The position numbers and the translations under genes were made by a program. From Flavobacterium lipolyticum (GTDB lineage: Bacteria; Bacteroidota; Bacteroidia; Flavobacteriales; Flavobacteriaceae): a stretch of DNA of 64,000 nucleotides. The stretch is from positions 1,612,001 through 1,676,000 of the forward strand of contig NZ_JAJJMN010000001.1 of assembly GCF_020905335.1 (NCBI RefSeq). Direction: 5' to 3'. A model generated the notes under the pieces. The model was not told the origin of the DNA. It ran no database searches and saw only the letters and a list, made by a program, of their open reading frames with translations. This document shows, piece after piece, positions 1 to 8,319 of this stretch; positions within the stretch are counted from its first letter, which is position 1, and each line of letters starts with the position of its first letter.

Positions 1-809
1 GTAATACGATAATCCGTTTCGGTTTTTAAACCCCAATAAATATCAATTTCGGCACTTGGTTCTGTAAATGGGAAATACGACGGACGCAAACGAATCTTCG
101 ATTTCCCGAACATTTCTTTAGTGAAATAAAGCAACGTCTGTTTCAAATCGGCAAACGATACCTCTTTGTCAATATACAAACCTTCTACCTGATGGAAAAT
201 ACAATGCGAACGAGACGAAATCGCTTCGTTACGAAACACACGTCCCGGAGAAATAGTACGAATTGGCGGTTTATGATTTTCCATATAACGCACCTGAACA
301 GATGATGTATGCGTACGCAACAACACATCAGGATTAGTCTGAATGAAAAAAGTATCCTGCATATCACGCGCCGGATGGTATTCCGGTAAGTTCAAAGCGG
401 TGAAATTATGCCAGTCGTCTTCGATTTCCGGACCTTCAGAAACGTTGAAACCAATGTTTGCAAAAATATCAATAATCTGATTTTTAACAATTGAAATCGG
501 GTGACGTGAACCAATAATTACTGGTTCGGCCGCACGAGTTAAATCACCAAACATTCCTTTTACTTCCTGCTTGCTTTCCAGCTCTTCCTGAATCGCTTTT
601 ACCTTTTCTTCCGCAGCAGTTTTTAAAGTATTCATTACTACTCCAAAATCTTTTTTCTGGTCGTTTGGAATATTTTTAAACTCATTGAAAAGTTCTCTAA
701 CTAAACCTCTACTACCTAAATACTTGATACGGAATTGCTCTAAAGATTCTTTATTTTTATCATTAAAGGCTTTTGCTTCCTCTATATGTTCTTTTATCTT
801 GTCTATCAT
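1..809 (-). CDS. pheS: Phenylalanine--tRNA ligase alpha subunit (partial, 3' end outside window)
   Basis: Class II aminoacyl-tRNA synthetase subunit that, with PheT, charges tRNA-Phe in the cytoplasm. The frame starts at ATG 809 and stays open to base 1, so about 269 of the usual roughly 340 codons are present; the C-terminal part of the catalytic domain is missing. Visible are an N-terminal helical arm rich in Lys/Glu (residues 1-90, the tRNA-binding coiled coil in this family), LLRTHTSS and PGRVFRNE (motif 2 region) and FHQVEG. A -7 box lies about 20 nt upstream of the ATG, so the gene appears to have its own promoter. Nothing unusual is seen. Confidence 0.95.
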   Translation of the reverse strand, partial: MIDKIKEHIEEAKAFNDKNKESLEQFRIKYLGSRGLVRELFNEFKNIPNDQKKDFGVVMNTLKTAAEEKVKAIQEELESKQEVKGMFGDLTRAAEPVIIGSRHPISIVKNQIIDIFANIGFNVSEGPEIEDDWHNFTALNLPEYHPARDMQDTFFIQTNPDVLLRTHTSSVQVRYMENHKPPIRTISPGRVFRNEAISSRSHCIFHQVEGLYIDKEVSFADLKQTLLYFTKEMFGKSKIRLRPSYFPFTEPSAEIDIYWGLKTETDYRI

Positions 810-828
810 CAGTCTTGCTTTGAAGGTG

Positions 829-836
829 CAAATTTA
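829..836 (-). promoter_or_regulatory. -7 promoter box of pheS
   Basis: On the minus strand this reads TAAATTTG, an exact match to the Bacteroidota -7 consensus TAnnTTTG, 19 nt before the pheS ATG. No clear -33 TTG is seen at the usual distance. Confidence 0.6.
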
Positions 837-858
837 CATAATTTTACTTTAAAGTATA

Positions 859-919
859 CAGTCTCAGTCTCAGTTTTCAGTCTCAATTGGACTTAAAACT
901 GAGGCTGAGACTAAAAACT
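859..919. repeat. CAGTCTCAG-type hairpin repeat, copy 1
   Basis: The left arm (859-888) is made of CAGTCT/CAGTTTT units. The right arm (896-919) is its inverse, AAAACTGAGGCTGAGACT, matching 17 of 18 positions. The repeat abuts the stop codon of the 918-1274 gene. Similar sequence occurs at 12228-12361 and 50706-50757. Confidence 0.7.
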
Positions 920-1274
920 ACTCTATCAGTTCTCTTTCTAAAAAATAATTCACAATGGCTTCTTTCATCAAAACCGATTGTTCGCCTGCTTTCAGTGGCG
1001 GTAATTCTTCTTTTACTTTATAATGTGGCCATCCCTCAGCATCAAAAAAGTCAAATTCATAAAACCCATAAGGTTCCAATAATCGACAAATGGCGATGTG
1101 CATTAGGTTTAATTTTTCATCTTTTTTGAATTCACGGTGTACTTTTCCAAGTTCCTGAACTCCGATTAAATAAATTATGGCGTCTAAATCTAAATCTTCT
1201 CCTTGCGAAAATTGATTAGACAATATATCGACGAGCTTTTCCCATCGCTCTTTTAGTTGTGTATCTCTGGACAT
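918..1274 (-). CDS. Conserved hypothetical protein, 118 aa
   Basis: Function not recognised. It is a soluble, acidic small protein without signal peptide or membrane segment. It starts MSRDTQLKERWEKLVDIL and contains DLDAIIYLIGVQELG and a C-terminal FLERELIE. The composition looks like a genuine helical cytoplasmic protein, not a shadow frame. The ATG at 1274 is supported by a minus-strand -7 box at 1372-1379, which leaves a leader of roughly 95 nt. Its stop codon lies in the right arm of the CAGTCTCAG hairpin. It stands alone, with pheS about 110 bases further on in the same direction. Confidence 0.75.
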   Translation of the reverse strand: MSRDTQLKERWEKLVDILSNQFSQGEDLDLDAIIYLIGVQELGKVHREFKKDEKLNLMHIAICRLLEPYGFYEFDFFDAEGWPHYKVKEELPPLKAGEQSVLMKEAIVNYFLERELIE

Positions 1275-1371
1275 TTTATGATTTTAGATTCTTGAGTTTA
1301 GATCTTAGATTGTTGCAAAATTCAATTCTGAAGGGGACAGAATTACAATCTTAACGCTAAATTTTGATTTA

Positions 1372-1379
1372 CAAAGATA
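1372..1379 (-). promoter_or_regulatory. -7 promoter box of the 118-aa gene
   Basis: The minus strand reads TATCTTTG (TAnnTTTG). It is the only exact match in the gap between this gene and the divergent CvpA-family gene. Confidence 0.5.
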
Positions 1380-1485
1380 CATAGTTCAACACATTGCACC
1401 TAAAAAAATTAAACACTTAGAAAAGAAGAACTCCAAAAAAACAGTTGAACCTTTGCCACTCTGAACCTCCGAACCTAAAAAAGTA

Positions 1486-1493
1486 TATCTTTG
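1486..1493 (+). promoter_or_regulatory. -7 promoter box of the CvpA-family gene
   Basis: TATCTTTG, an exact TAnnTTTG match 23 nt before the ATG at 1517. Just upstream (1444-1478) are degenerate gaacct/ctttg units like those before the WYL gene and thiL. Confidence 0.6.
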
Positions 1494-1516
1494 CGCTTTT
1501 TTAAACACACCCAAAT

Positions 1517-2044
1517 ATGAGTTTTTTTGATATAATTGTGGCCGCTCTTTTAGCTTTTAGTTTATATAAAGGAATTAAAAACGGGCTTTTTGTAGAAGTT
1601 GCTTCTTTCGTTTCTTTATTGTTGGGAATCTATATTGCGATTAAATTCTCTTCTTTTATGAAAGAATTGATCATGAAGCATGTTTCCTGGAATCCGAACA
1701 CGATACAAATCACTGCTTTTATTCTCACTTTTATTTTAGTGGTAATTGGTATTTACTTCCTAGCTAAAATCCTTACCGGAATTGCCGATTTTGCCTTTTT
1801 GGGATTACCCAATAAATTAGGCGGTGGCTTTTTCAGAATTTTAAAAACCATACTAATCTTAAGTATTTTTATCGCTCTTTTTGAGAAGATCAATTTCAAT
1901 AACACTTTTGCTAAAAAAGAAACCTTAGATCATTCTATTTTTTATAATCCGGTTAAAAAAGTAGCCGCTTTTGTTTATCCATCAATCGAAAAATGGTATG
2001 GGGAATTTAAAGACCACCATACTGAAACGTCTAAAGAGGAATAA
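1517..2044 (+). CDS. CvpA family inner-membrane protein
   Basis: 175-residue integral membrane protein. Four hydrophobic stretches can be read (about residues 3-20, 25-45, 65-88 and 100-122), followed by a soluble C-terminal tail ending ETSKEE. The opening SFFDIIVAALLAFSLYKGIK with GLFVEVASFVSLLLGIY is typical of CvpA/colicin V production family proteins, which have been linked to envelope homeostasis; the exact role here is unknown. The ATG is preceded by a -7 box at 1486-1493. It is monocistronic as far as can be seen: the next gene has its own promoter-like sequence. Confidence 0.85.
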   Translation: MSFFDIIVAALLAFSLYKGIKNGLFVEVASFVSLLLGIYIAIKFSSFMKELIMKHVSWNPNTIQITAFILTFILVVIGIYFLAKILTGIADFAFLGLPNKLGGGFFRILKTILILSIFIALFEKINFNNTFAKKETLDHSIFYNPVKKVAAFVYPSIEKWYGEFKDHHTETSKEE

Positions 2045-2178
2045 TAGCCTCACTACTAAGCCAAACAGGTTATAAAAAATTAATCTTTGCAAAACACCTC
2101 AACTGCAGACAATTGAGCAAAATAAATTATCTTGGTCGATATTTTAACAACCGATTTAATTTATACCCCCAGACCTGT

Positions 2179-3291
2179 ATGTTGTATTTAACCGGCATTA
2201 TAATCACCTTTTTTTTGGTTGTTGTACTGGCAAGCAAAAGGAACAAAACCGAGGCCGACAAGATTCTGGCACTTTGGCTCTTTTTTACCGGCTTTCATTT
2301 ATTCCTGTTCTATCTTCATTACAAAAATGACTATAGGGACTTCCCTTTTTTACTGGGTTTAGAACTCCCAATGCCTTTAGTTCAGGGACCTTTTTTATTT
2401 TTATACACTTCGGCTTTAACGAACCAAAATCGCTATAAAAAGTTTAATCTTTTACATTTTATTCCTTTTCTAGCTGCCATTCTGGTACTGATTCCGTTTT
2501 ATAATTTGTCTTTCGAAGAAAAAGCAGCCGTTTTTAAAAACAAAGGCAAAGGCTACGAAACCCTAATATCTATTTTGTATGCTGCAATCGTATTTTCGGG
2601 AATTATTTATCCTTTACTTTCGCTGCAAAAACTTGTAAAACACCAAAAGAACATCAACAATCAATTTTCGCATACCGAAAGAATCAACCTGACCTGGCTG
2701 CGCTATTTAATTCTTGGATCTTGCATTATCTGGCTGGCAATTCTCTTCTTTGATGATCAATATATTTTTTCAGTTGTGGTTTTCTATCTCATTTTTATTG
2801 GTTATTTCGGCGTTAAGCAGGTTGGAATTTTCACCAATCAGCCGCTTTCCGAAAATAATCATTCTAAGACTTTAACATCTGAAAGCGTTGACACCAAAAA
2901 TACATCTGAAAAAATTAAATACGAGAAATCAGGACTTACTTCTTCAGAACTTACGGCTATCCATCAAAGACTGACACAACTCATGGATGATGAAAAAATC
3001 TACAAAAATGCCGATTTAACTTTAACCGAGCTTTCCCAAAAGATAAGTGTTCATCCCAACATACTTTCACAGGTTATCAACTCGGCAGAACAGAAAAACT
3101 TTTACGATTACATCAATTTCCAGCGTGTTGAAGAATTTAAAAGAACCATTCTTTTACCCGAAAATCAAAAATTTACTTTTCTCTCCATAGCATTTGAATG
3201 CGGATTTAATTCAAAAACAGCTTTCAACCGAAACTTCAAAAAAGCAACTGGAGTTTCTCCTTCTGAATATTTAAAAAAACTTTCATTTTAA
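2179..3291 (+). CDS. AraC family transcriptional regulator with N-terminal membrane domain
   Basis: Membrane-anchored regulator. The N-terminal part (about residues 1-220) carries six or seven hydrophobic segments (LTGIIITFFLVVVLA, ILALWLFFTGFHLFLF, FLFLYTSAL and others). A charged linker follows, then a C-terminal AraC-type double helix-turn-helix (about residues 275-368) with LTELSQKISVHPNILSQVIN and AFECGFNSKTAFNRNFK. I chose ATG 2179 over a TTG at 2113: proteins of this layout normally begin directly with the first membrane helix, and the longer N-terminus is polar. A near-consensus -7 sequence (AATCTTTG, 2082-2089) lies upstream. The ligand is unknown. A palindromic repeat starts at the stop codon. 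Confidence 0.85.
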   Translation: MLYLTGIIITFFLVVVLASKRNKTEADKILALWLFFTGFHLFLFYLHYKNDYRDFPFLLGLELPMPLVQGPFLFLYTSALTNQNRYKKFNLLHFIPFLAAILVLIPFYNLSFEEKAAVFKNKGKGYETLISILYAAIVFSGIIYPLLSLQKLVKHQKNINNQFSHTERINLTWLRYLILGSCIIWLAILFFDDQYIFSVVVFYLIFIGYFGVKQVGIFTNQPLSENNHSKTLTSESVDTKNTSEKIKYEKSGLTSSELTAIHQRLTQLMDDEKIYKNADLTLTELSQKISVHPNILSQVINSAEQKNFYDYINFQRVEEFKRTILLPENQKFTFLSIAFECGFNSKTAFNRNFKKATGVSPSEYLKKLSF

Positions 3292-3323
3292 ACCCGACAG
3301 GTTTTTGAAAACCTGTCGGGTTT
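3290..3323. repeat. AAACCCGACAGG palindrome, complete copy (possible terminator)
   Basis: The arms AAACCCGACAGG (3290-3301) and CCTGTCGGGTTT (3312-3323) are perfectly complementary, extended by TTTT/AAAA. The element starts inside the stop codon of the AraC gene, so it may also stop transcription. A half copy is at 3529-3545 and a mutated copy at 5330-5361. Confidence 0.75.
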
Positions 3324-3353
3324 GAATTTATAATTCAAAAATCAATTCTCCTA

Positions 3354-3484
3354 AACACATAGAAACATAGTTTTTGTAAACTCAGAAAAGGCATTTCATT
3401 TGTTTCAAACAAACATAGCTATGTGCGAAAACTTGTTTTTTGATCTCCTTTATTTTAAGATAAAAATCTATGTCCCTATGTGTT
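3354..3484. repeat. 131-bp element with 17-bp terminal inverted repeats
   Basis: The left end AACACATAGAAACATAG (3354-3370) and right end CTATGTCCCTATGTGTT (3468-3484) are inverted copies matching at 15 of 17 positions. A perfect palindrome ACATAGCTATGT lies at 3413-3424. There is no coding potential. The rest of the gap from the AraC gene to the hydrolase gene holds the half palindrome at 3529-3545 and little else. Confidence 0.6.
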
Positions 3485-3633
3485 AAAAAATGAGCTCATT
3501 CCTTAATCCCTGAAATAACTTCAATTTTAAACCCGACAGGTTTTTAAGTTATAAACTGGAACCACCTTACAAGTTGGGGCGACCAGCATAGTACCACAGT
3601 ACATCTTTGCAGAAATTTAAACCAATTTATGCA

Positions 3634-4626
3634 ATGAGAAACAAAGCTTTTTACTCTGTCACAATTGTCCTTTCTCTTTTCCTTTTCTGGGGATGCGAAC
3701 AGGAAAATGATGTTGATGAACCCGGAAATTTAGTTCCGAAAACAGTCGACCAGGATCCAACCTTACCTTCGATTTTTATAAACGGAACACAACTTCATGC
3801 TGAAACTTTCGGAAACCCTAACCATCCTATGTTAGTTTTCCTGCATGGTGGTCCCGGATCTGATTACAGAAATGGTCTGAATGTAAAACAACTCGCCGAC
3901 GAAGGTTACTATGTTATTTTTTACGACCAAAGAGGTTCCGGATTATCCAAAAGACACGACAAAAACACCTACTCCATTCAATTGATGATCGACGATCTCT
4001 CTGAAGTCATAAAATATTACCGTAAAACACCCACTCAAAAGACATTTCTTTTCGGACATTCCTGGGGCGCCATGCTTGCCGCCGCCTATGTCAACAAATA
4101 CCCAACGGCCATCAATGGTGTTATTCTGGCGGAACCGGGCGGACTAAACAAAAAACTATTAGACGATTACGGAGAAATGAGCCGTAAAATAAAATTATTC
4201 TCCGAGGCCACCAGCAATTTATTGTATATCGATCAATTTTTAACGGGAAAAGAAAACCAACATGAAATTCTTGACTATAAACTGGGAGTTTCTACAGGTT
4301 TCTCTTATGCGAAAGGCAACAAGGAAGGTATTTCAGGTCCATCCCCATTTTGGCGAATCGGAACAACCGTTTTAGAAAGTTTAACTGACATTGCTGAAAA
4401 TGAAGGCTTTGATTTTACTACAAACCTAAGTCAGTACAAAACGAAAGTCCTGTTTTTGTATGGCGAATTAAATCAGTCCTATGGTTTATCCTTCGCCCAA
4501 AAAGAAGCCGCCTTTTTTCCTAATACTGCCCTAGCTGAAGTAAAAGGTACTGGGCACGAGATGATCTACTTCAAATGGGAAAATGTGCATCCTTTTGTAC
4601 TGAACTATTTAAATGATCTAAAATAA
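3634..4626 (+). CDS. Alpha/beta hydrolase lipoprotein (proline iminopeptidase-like)
   Basis: 330-residue predicted envelope lipoprotein: MRNKAFYSV, a hydrophobic run and the lipobox LFLFWGC with Cys21. The alpha/beta-hydrolase core follows, with HGGPGSD (oxyanion region, typical of the proline iminopeptidase branch), GHSWGAM (nucleophile Ser) and GTGHEM (catalytic His). The position usually holding the catalytic Asp reads YGELNQ, so Glu or another acid may serve. The ATG at 3634 was chosen because the upstream TTG at 3607 lies within a near-consensus -7 box (CATCTTTG, 3602-3609). The substrate is unknown; an aminopeptidase or esterase role is inference. The gene for a secreted barrel-like protein follows after 4 bases, suggesting co-transcription. 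Confidence 0.85.
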   Translation: MRNKAFYSVTIVLSLFLFWGCEQENDVDEPGNLVPKTVDQDPTLPSIFINGTQLHAETFGNPNHPMLVFLHGGPGSDYRNGLNVKQLADEGYYVIFYDQRGSGLSKRHDKNTYSIQLMIDDLSEVIKYYRKTPTQKTFLFGHSWGAMLAAAYVNKYPTAINGVILAEPGGLNKKLLDDYGEMSRKIKLFSEATSNLLYIDQFLTGKENQHEILDYKLGVSTGFSYAKGNKEGISGPSPFWRIGTTVLESLTDIAENEGFDFTTNLSQYKTKVLFLYGELNQSYGLSFAQKEAAFFPNTALAEVKGTGHEMIYFKWENVHPFVLNYLNDLK

Positions 4627-4630
4627 TCCC

Positions 4631-5305
4631 ATGATGAAAACAGTATTATTAATCAGCACCTTTATCTTCTCTCTTTTCGTAGGAAAAACCTATTCTCAAA
4701 CCTTAAACTGGGAAAGTCTTAACAAGAATCAAAAACACATTCTAAACATAAATGCCGGCTGGGAACATAGTTTTGTTTACGAACTTGCTTACGGTTACCA
4801 TCTCAAAACCAAACTGCCAATTGTAGTCGAAGCATCTTTTTCCTTGCCATCAGGCGAAACAGTATTGGATGATTTTAAAACTAAAATTGGCGGACAACTG
4901 AACCTTTACCAGCTGAATCATTTCCGTTTTAATGCCGCCCTTCACGGAATTTATCGCCGATACGAAAATCCGTTAGTCACCTTACAAAACTTTGGCGCCG
5001 ATGCAACTGCGATTGTTGGGTATTATAAACTGAGATGGTTTGTCGCCGGAGAATTTGGTTTTGATAAAGCCATTGCTACCCATTTTAAAAATTCGGCTAT
5101 TTACAAAGACGTCTATCCCAATGTAAAAGACGGTTGGTATGAACCTGCGACCGGAGGCAATTTCAACTACGGCATACAAGCCGGATATTCCTTTCGCCGA
5201 AGTGACCTTACTTTACGACTGGGAAAAGTAATTACCCAGGATTTTAAAACAAAACCTATGGTTCCGTTGTACTTTCAACTGGGTTATAATTTAAAGTTAG
5301 AATAA
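4631..5305 (+). CDS. Exported outer-membrane-like protein of unknown function
   Basis: 224 residues with a clear Sec signal peptide (MMKTVLLISTFIFSLFVGKTYSQ, cleavage after TYS or TYSQ). The mature part alternates aromatic and polar residues in short strands (HLKTKLPIVVEASFSL, RWFVAGEFGFD, YGIQAGYSFRR, PLYFQLGYNLKLE) and ends in an aromatic-containing strand, as expected of a small outer-membrane beta barrel. The family was not recognised. It sits 4 bases after the hydrolase lipoprotein gene and shares its direction, so the two probably form an operon. A mutated AAACCCGACAGG palindrome follows. Confidence 0.75.
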   Translation: MMKTVLLISTFIFSLFVGKTYSQTLNWESLNKNQKHILNINAGWEHSFVYELAYGYHLKTKLPIVVEASFSLPSGETVLDDFKTKIGGQLNLYQLNHFRFNAALHGIYRRYENPLVTLQNFGADATAIVGYYKLRWFVAGEFGFDKAIATHFKNSAIYKDVYPNVKDGWYEPATGGNFNYGIQAGYSFRRSDLTLRLGKVITQDFKTKPMVPLYFQLGYNLKLE

Positions 5306-5329
5306 TTTAGTTAATTGTTTTGCTACACC

Positions 5330-5361
5330 AAACCCGACAGGTTTTAAAATCTGTCGGATTT
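5330..5361. repeat. AAACCCGACAGG palindrome, mutated copy
   Basis: The left arm AAACCCGACAGG (5330-5341) is intact. The right arm TCTGTCGGATTT (5350-5361) differs at two positions from the complete copy at 3290-3323. It lies 25 bases after a stop codon. Confidence 0.65.
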
Positions 5362-5468
5362 GCTCTATTTTTAGAAAAATCACAGTATTATCTAGTCTTT
5401 TAAAAACTATTTTAAAATTCCGTATTCAACTATCGAAGATCAACATTCCAGAATCCAAAACTTTGCGC

Positions 5469-5476
5469 TATCTTTG
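5469..5476 (+). promoter_or_regulatory. -7 promoter box of lepA
   Basis: TATCTTTG, an exact TAnnTTTG match about 90 nt before the lepA ATG. Confidence 0.5.
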
Positions 5477-5566
5477 CGGTTTATTAACATGCTCTAAGGC
5501 AATTGCTACAGTGCAAATTTAGACCCGGAAATTACTTAAACTCGTTTAGAGAATTGACATATTAAA

Positions 5567-7363
5567 ATGAAGAAGATACGTAACTTTTGCATTATTGCAC
5601 ACATTGACCACGGTAAAAGTACACTGGCAGACCGCTTATTGGGCGCTACACAAACCGTTACAGCTCGTGAAGAAAAAGCACAATTGCTTGACAACATGGA
5701 TCTGGAACGTGAACGTGGAATTACCATTAAGAGTCACGCCATTCAGATGGAATACACTTACAAGGGAGAAGAATATATTTTAAATTTAATTGACACTCCC
5801 GGTCACGTCGACTTTTCATACGAAGTTTCGCGATCTATTGCGGCCTGCGAAGGTGCTCTTTTAATCGTTGATGCAGCACAAAGTATCCAGGCACAAACTA
5901 TTTCCAACTTATATCTGGCTTTAGAGAATGATCTTGAGATTATTCCGGTTTTGAATAAAGTAGATTTACCTAGTGCCAATCCTGAAGAAGTAAGCGATGA
6001 TATTATCGATTTATTAGGATGTAAATTAGAAGATATTATTCATGCTTCGGGAAAAACTGGTTTTGGTGTGGAGAATATCTTAGCCGCTATTATTGAAAAA
6101 ATTCCGGCCCCAAAAGGAAATGTTGACGAACCATTGCAAGCATTGATCTTTGATTCACATTACAACCCGTTTCGTGGAATCGAGGTTATCTTCAGAGTGA
6201 TGAATGGTGAAATCAGAAAAGGGCAAAAAATTAAATTCATGGCTACTGGCAATGAATATTTTGCCGATGAAGTGGGGACTTTAAAACTAAATCAGGTTCC
6301 AAAAAATGTAATTTCTACCGGTGATGTTGGTTATTTAATTTCAGGAATTAAAGAAGCCAAAGAGGTAAAAGTGGGAGATACTCTTACAGATGCCAAAACA
6401 CCAACAACCAATATGATTACAGGTTTCGAGGATGTAAAACCAATGGTTTTCGCCGGAATTTATCCTGTTGATACCGAAGATTATGAAGATTTGCGTTCTT
6501 CTATGGAGAAATTGCAATTAAACGATGCTTCGTTAGTCTTTACTCCGGAAAGCTCTGCCGCTTTAGGATTTGGTTTCCGTTGCGGATTCTTAGGAATGCT
6601 TCATATGGAAATTATCCAGGAACGTTTAGAGCGTGAGTTCGACATGACGGTTATTACTACCGTACCTAACGTTTCGTATTTGGCGTATACCAAAAAAGAT
6701 CCCGAAACTGCATTTGTGGTGAACAATCCTTCAGACTTGCCTGAACCTTCTCGTTTAGACCGTGTTGAAGAACCTTTTATAAAAGCAACTATCATTACAA
6801 AAGCCGATTTCGTTGGAAACGTAATGAGCTTGTGTATCGAAAAACGTGGTCAGATTACCAATCAAACGTATTTGACAACAGAACGTGTGGAACTGAATTT
6901 TGACATGCCATTGGCCGAAATTGTATTCGATTTTTACGATCGTTTAAAAACGGTTTCTAAAGGTTATGCTTCTTTTGACTACTCTCCTATTGGAATGAGA
7001 ACTTCAAAACTGGTAAAACTGGATGTTCTTTTGAACGCTCAGACGGTTGATGCACTTTCTGCTTTGATTCACGAAGACAACGCTTACAACATCGGTAAAA
7101 AAATGACCGAGAAATTACGTGAATTGATACCAAGACAACAATTCGACATTCCGATTCAGGCTGCGATTGGTGCAAAAATTATCGCTCGTGAAACGATTAA
7201 AGCACTTCGTAAAGACGTTACCGCAAAATGTTATGGTGGAGATATCTCCCGTAAACGTAAACTTCTTGAAAAACAGAAAAAAGGTAAGAAACGTATGCGT
7301 CAGGTAGGAAACGTTGAGATTCCACAAGAGGCATTTATGGCTGTTTTGAAATTGAACGACTAA
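5567..7363 (+). CDS. lepA: Elongation factor 4 (LepA)
   Basis: Ribosome-associated translational GTPase acting on stalled or mistranslocated ribosomes. The 598-residue length is normal. The P-loop AHIDHGKST (residues 11-19), [10 protein letters not shown] (switch I), [12 protein letters not shown] (G3) and NKVDLP (G4) are present. Domain II, the EF-G-like domains III and V ([15 protein letters not shown]) and the LepA-specific C-terminal domain rich in Lys/Arg ([16 protein letters not shown]) follow in order. The ATG at 5567 begins [17 protein letters not shown] as in the family. It has its own -7 box and a terminator at 7406-7438. Confidence 0.97.
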   Translation: MKKIRNFCIIAHIDHGKSTLADRLLGATQTVTAREEKAQLLDNMDLERERGITIKSHAIQMEYTYKGEEYILNLIDTPGHVDFSYEVSRSIAACEGALLIVDAAQSIQAQTISNLYLALENDLEIIPVLNKVDLPSANPEEVSDDIIDLLGCKLEDIIHASGKTGFGVENILAAIIEKIPAPKGNVDEPLQALIFDSHYNPFRGIEVIFRVMNGEIRKGQKIKFMATGNEYFADEVGTLKLNQVPKNVISTGDVGYLISGIKEAKEVKVGDTLTDAKTPTTNMITGFEDVKPMVFAGIYPVDTEDYEDLRSSMEKLQLNDASLVFTPESSAALGFGFRCGFLGMLHMEIIQERLEREFDMTVITTVPNVSYLAYTKKDPETAFVVNNPSDLPEPSRLDRVEEPFIKATIITKADFVGNVMSLCIEKRGQITNQTYLTTERVELNFDMPLAEIVFDFYDRLKTVSKGYASFDYSPIGMRTSKLVKLDVLLNAQTVDALSALIHEDNAYNIGKKMTEKLRELIPRQQFDIPIQAAIGAKIIARETIKALRKDVTAKCYGGDISRKRKLLEKQKKGKKRMRQVGNVEIPQEAFMAVLKLND

Positions 7364-7405
7364 GTTTTTTTTGAGAAAATAGAGTAAAGAACAAAGAATA
7401 TAGAG

Positions 7406-7438
7406 AAAACCTGATGATGAAAATTGTCAGGTTTTTTT
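7406..7438 (+). terminator. Terminator of lepA
   Basis: Stem AAAACCTGA (7406-7414) / TCAGGTTTT (7427-7435), continuing into a T run. The remainder of the gap to the next gene holds only the -7 box at 7587-7594. Confidence 0.75.
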
Positions 7439-7586
7439 GTTTCAATTTGAAAAGGAATTTATGGTAATGATTCTATTTTTCAAAAAAAGCTTCAGAATAA
7501 ACTCAATTACCTCCAGCCGGAGCAGCAGACAAATAAAAATAATCTTGTTGTCAAGAAATTCATTCACTTTAAAATCATTTTTTCAT

Positions 7587-7594
7587 TAACTTTG
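7587..7594 (+). promoter_or_regulatory. -7 promoter box of the toxin-antitoxin operon
   Basis: TAACTTTG (TAnnTTTG) ends 5 nt before the antitoxin ATG, so the transcript would start at or next to the start codon. Confidence 0.6.
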
Positions 7595-7599
7595 TTCTT

Positions 7600-7821
7600 A
7601 TGGAAACTATAAAATTAAACATCAATCTAAGTGTTAACCAATTGATTGAGGCAGTAAAACAACTATCCCCAAAAGACAGGCTGAAAATCAATGATGCTAT
7701 CTGGAATGATAGTATGGAAATTCCGGTTGAGCATCAGAAAATAGTTTTAGACAGAATAACAAAAGCCAAAGCAAATCCAGAAAGACTTTTAGACTGGGAT
7801 GATGTTGCTAAAAATCTATAA
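7600..7821 (+). CDS. Addiction-module antitoxin component
   Basis: 73-residue protein. SVNQLIEAVKQLSPKDRLKINDAIWND followed by a charged C-terminal half ending LLDWDDVAKNL resembles the short antitoxin components paired with RelE/ParE toxins. It would neutralise the toxin encoded 3 bases downstream and probably repress its own promoter, though no operator was identified. No classical HTH or AbrB fold can be read with certainty. Its close spacing to the toxin is the strongest support. Confidence 0.75.
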   Translation: METIKLNINLSVNQLIEAVKQLSPKDRLKINDAIWNDSMEIPVEHQKIVLDRITKAKANPERLLDWDDVAKNL

Positions 7822-7824
7822 TTT

Positions 7825-8121
7825 TTGAATTACTCTTTAAAAATAGATATTGATGCTTTCAATGACATTCAAAATACTTCTGAATGGTATGAAATGCAAT
7901 CAAAAGGTTTGGGATCACGTTTTAAAAATCAAACCAAAAAACAAATTAATTCTTTAAAGAAAAATCCATATTTGTTTTCAAAGAAATATCATGAAATAAG
8001 ATGTTGGAAGATGGAAAAATTTCCGTTTTTAATTCATTATTCAATTAACGAAGACCTTAAAACAGTAAACGTTCTTGCTGTTTTTCATACTTCAAGAAAT
8101 CCTGAGATCTGGAAAAAATAA
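7825..8121 (+). CDS. RelE/ParE family toxin
   Basis: 98-residue toxin of the type II RelE/ParE superfamily. The usual pattern is present: an N-terminal strand (YSLKIDIDAFNDI), a helical hairpin with WYEMQSKGLGSRF, NPYLFSKKYHEIRCW, MEKFPFLIHYSI, and the C-terminal VLAVFHTSRNPEIW. Whether it cuts mRNA or targets gyrase cannot be read from sequence. The only start that keeps the first strand is TTG 7825, three bases after the antitoxin stop; the first in-frame ATG would remove that strand. A TTG start and coupling to antitoxin translation would keep toxin synthesis low. Confidence 0.8.
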   Translation: MNYSLKIDIDAFNDIQNTSEWYEMQSKGLGSRFKNQTKKQINSLKKNPYLFSKKYHEIRCWKMEKFPFLIHYSINEDLKTVNVLAVFHTSRNPEIWKK

Positions 8122-8319
8122 GTAACATGAAGGTAAGGACTAAAGTTATCGGTACTTTACTTTTTAATATTGTTGTGTTTTTAGAGAAGCGAGCAATACA
8201 TATTGTTTATTGTAATTGAAATAATTCATACACTTTGTTCAAACACATTATCGTGAATTTTTGCAGACCAGGATATTTACAAAAATTAGAAAACCCTGTA
8301 CTGTAAGGCAAAATATACC

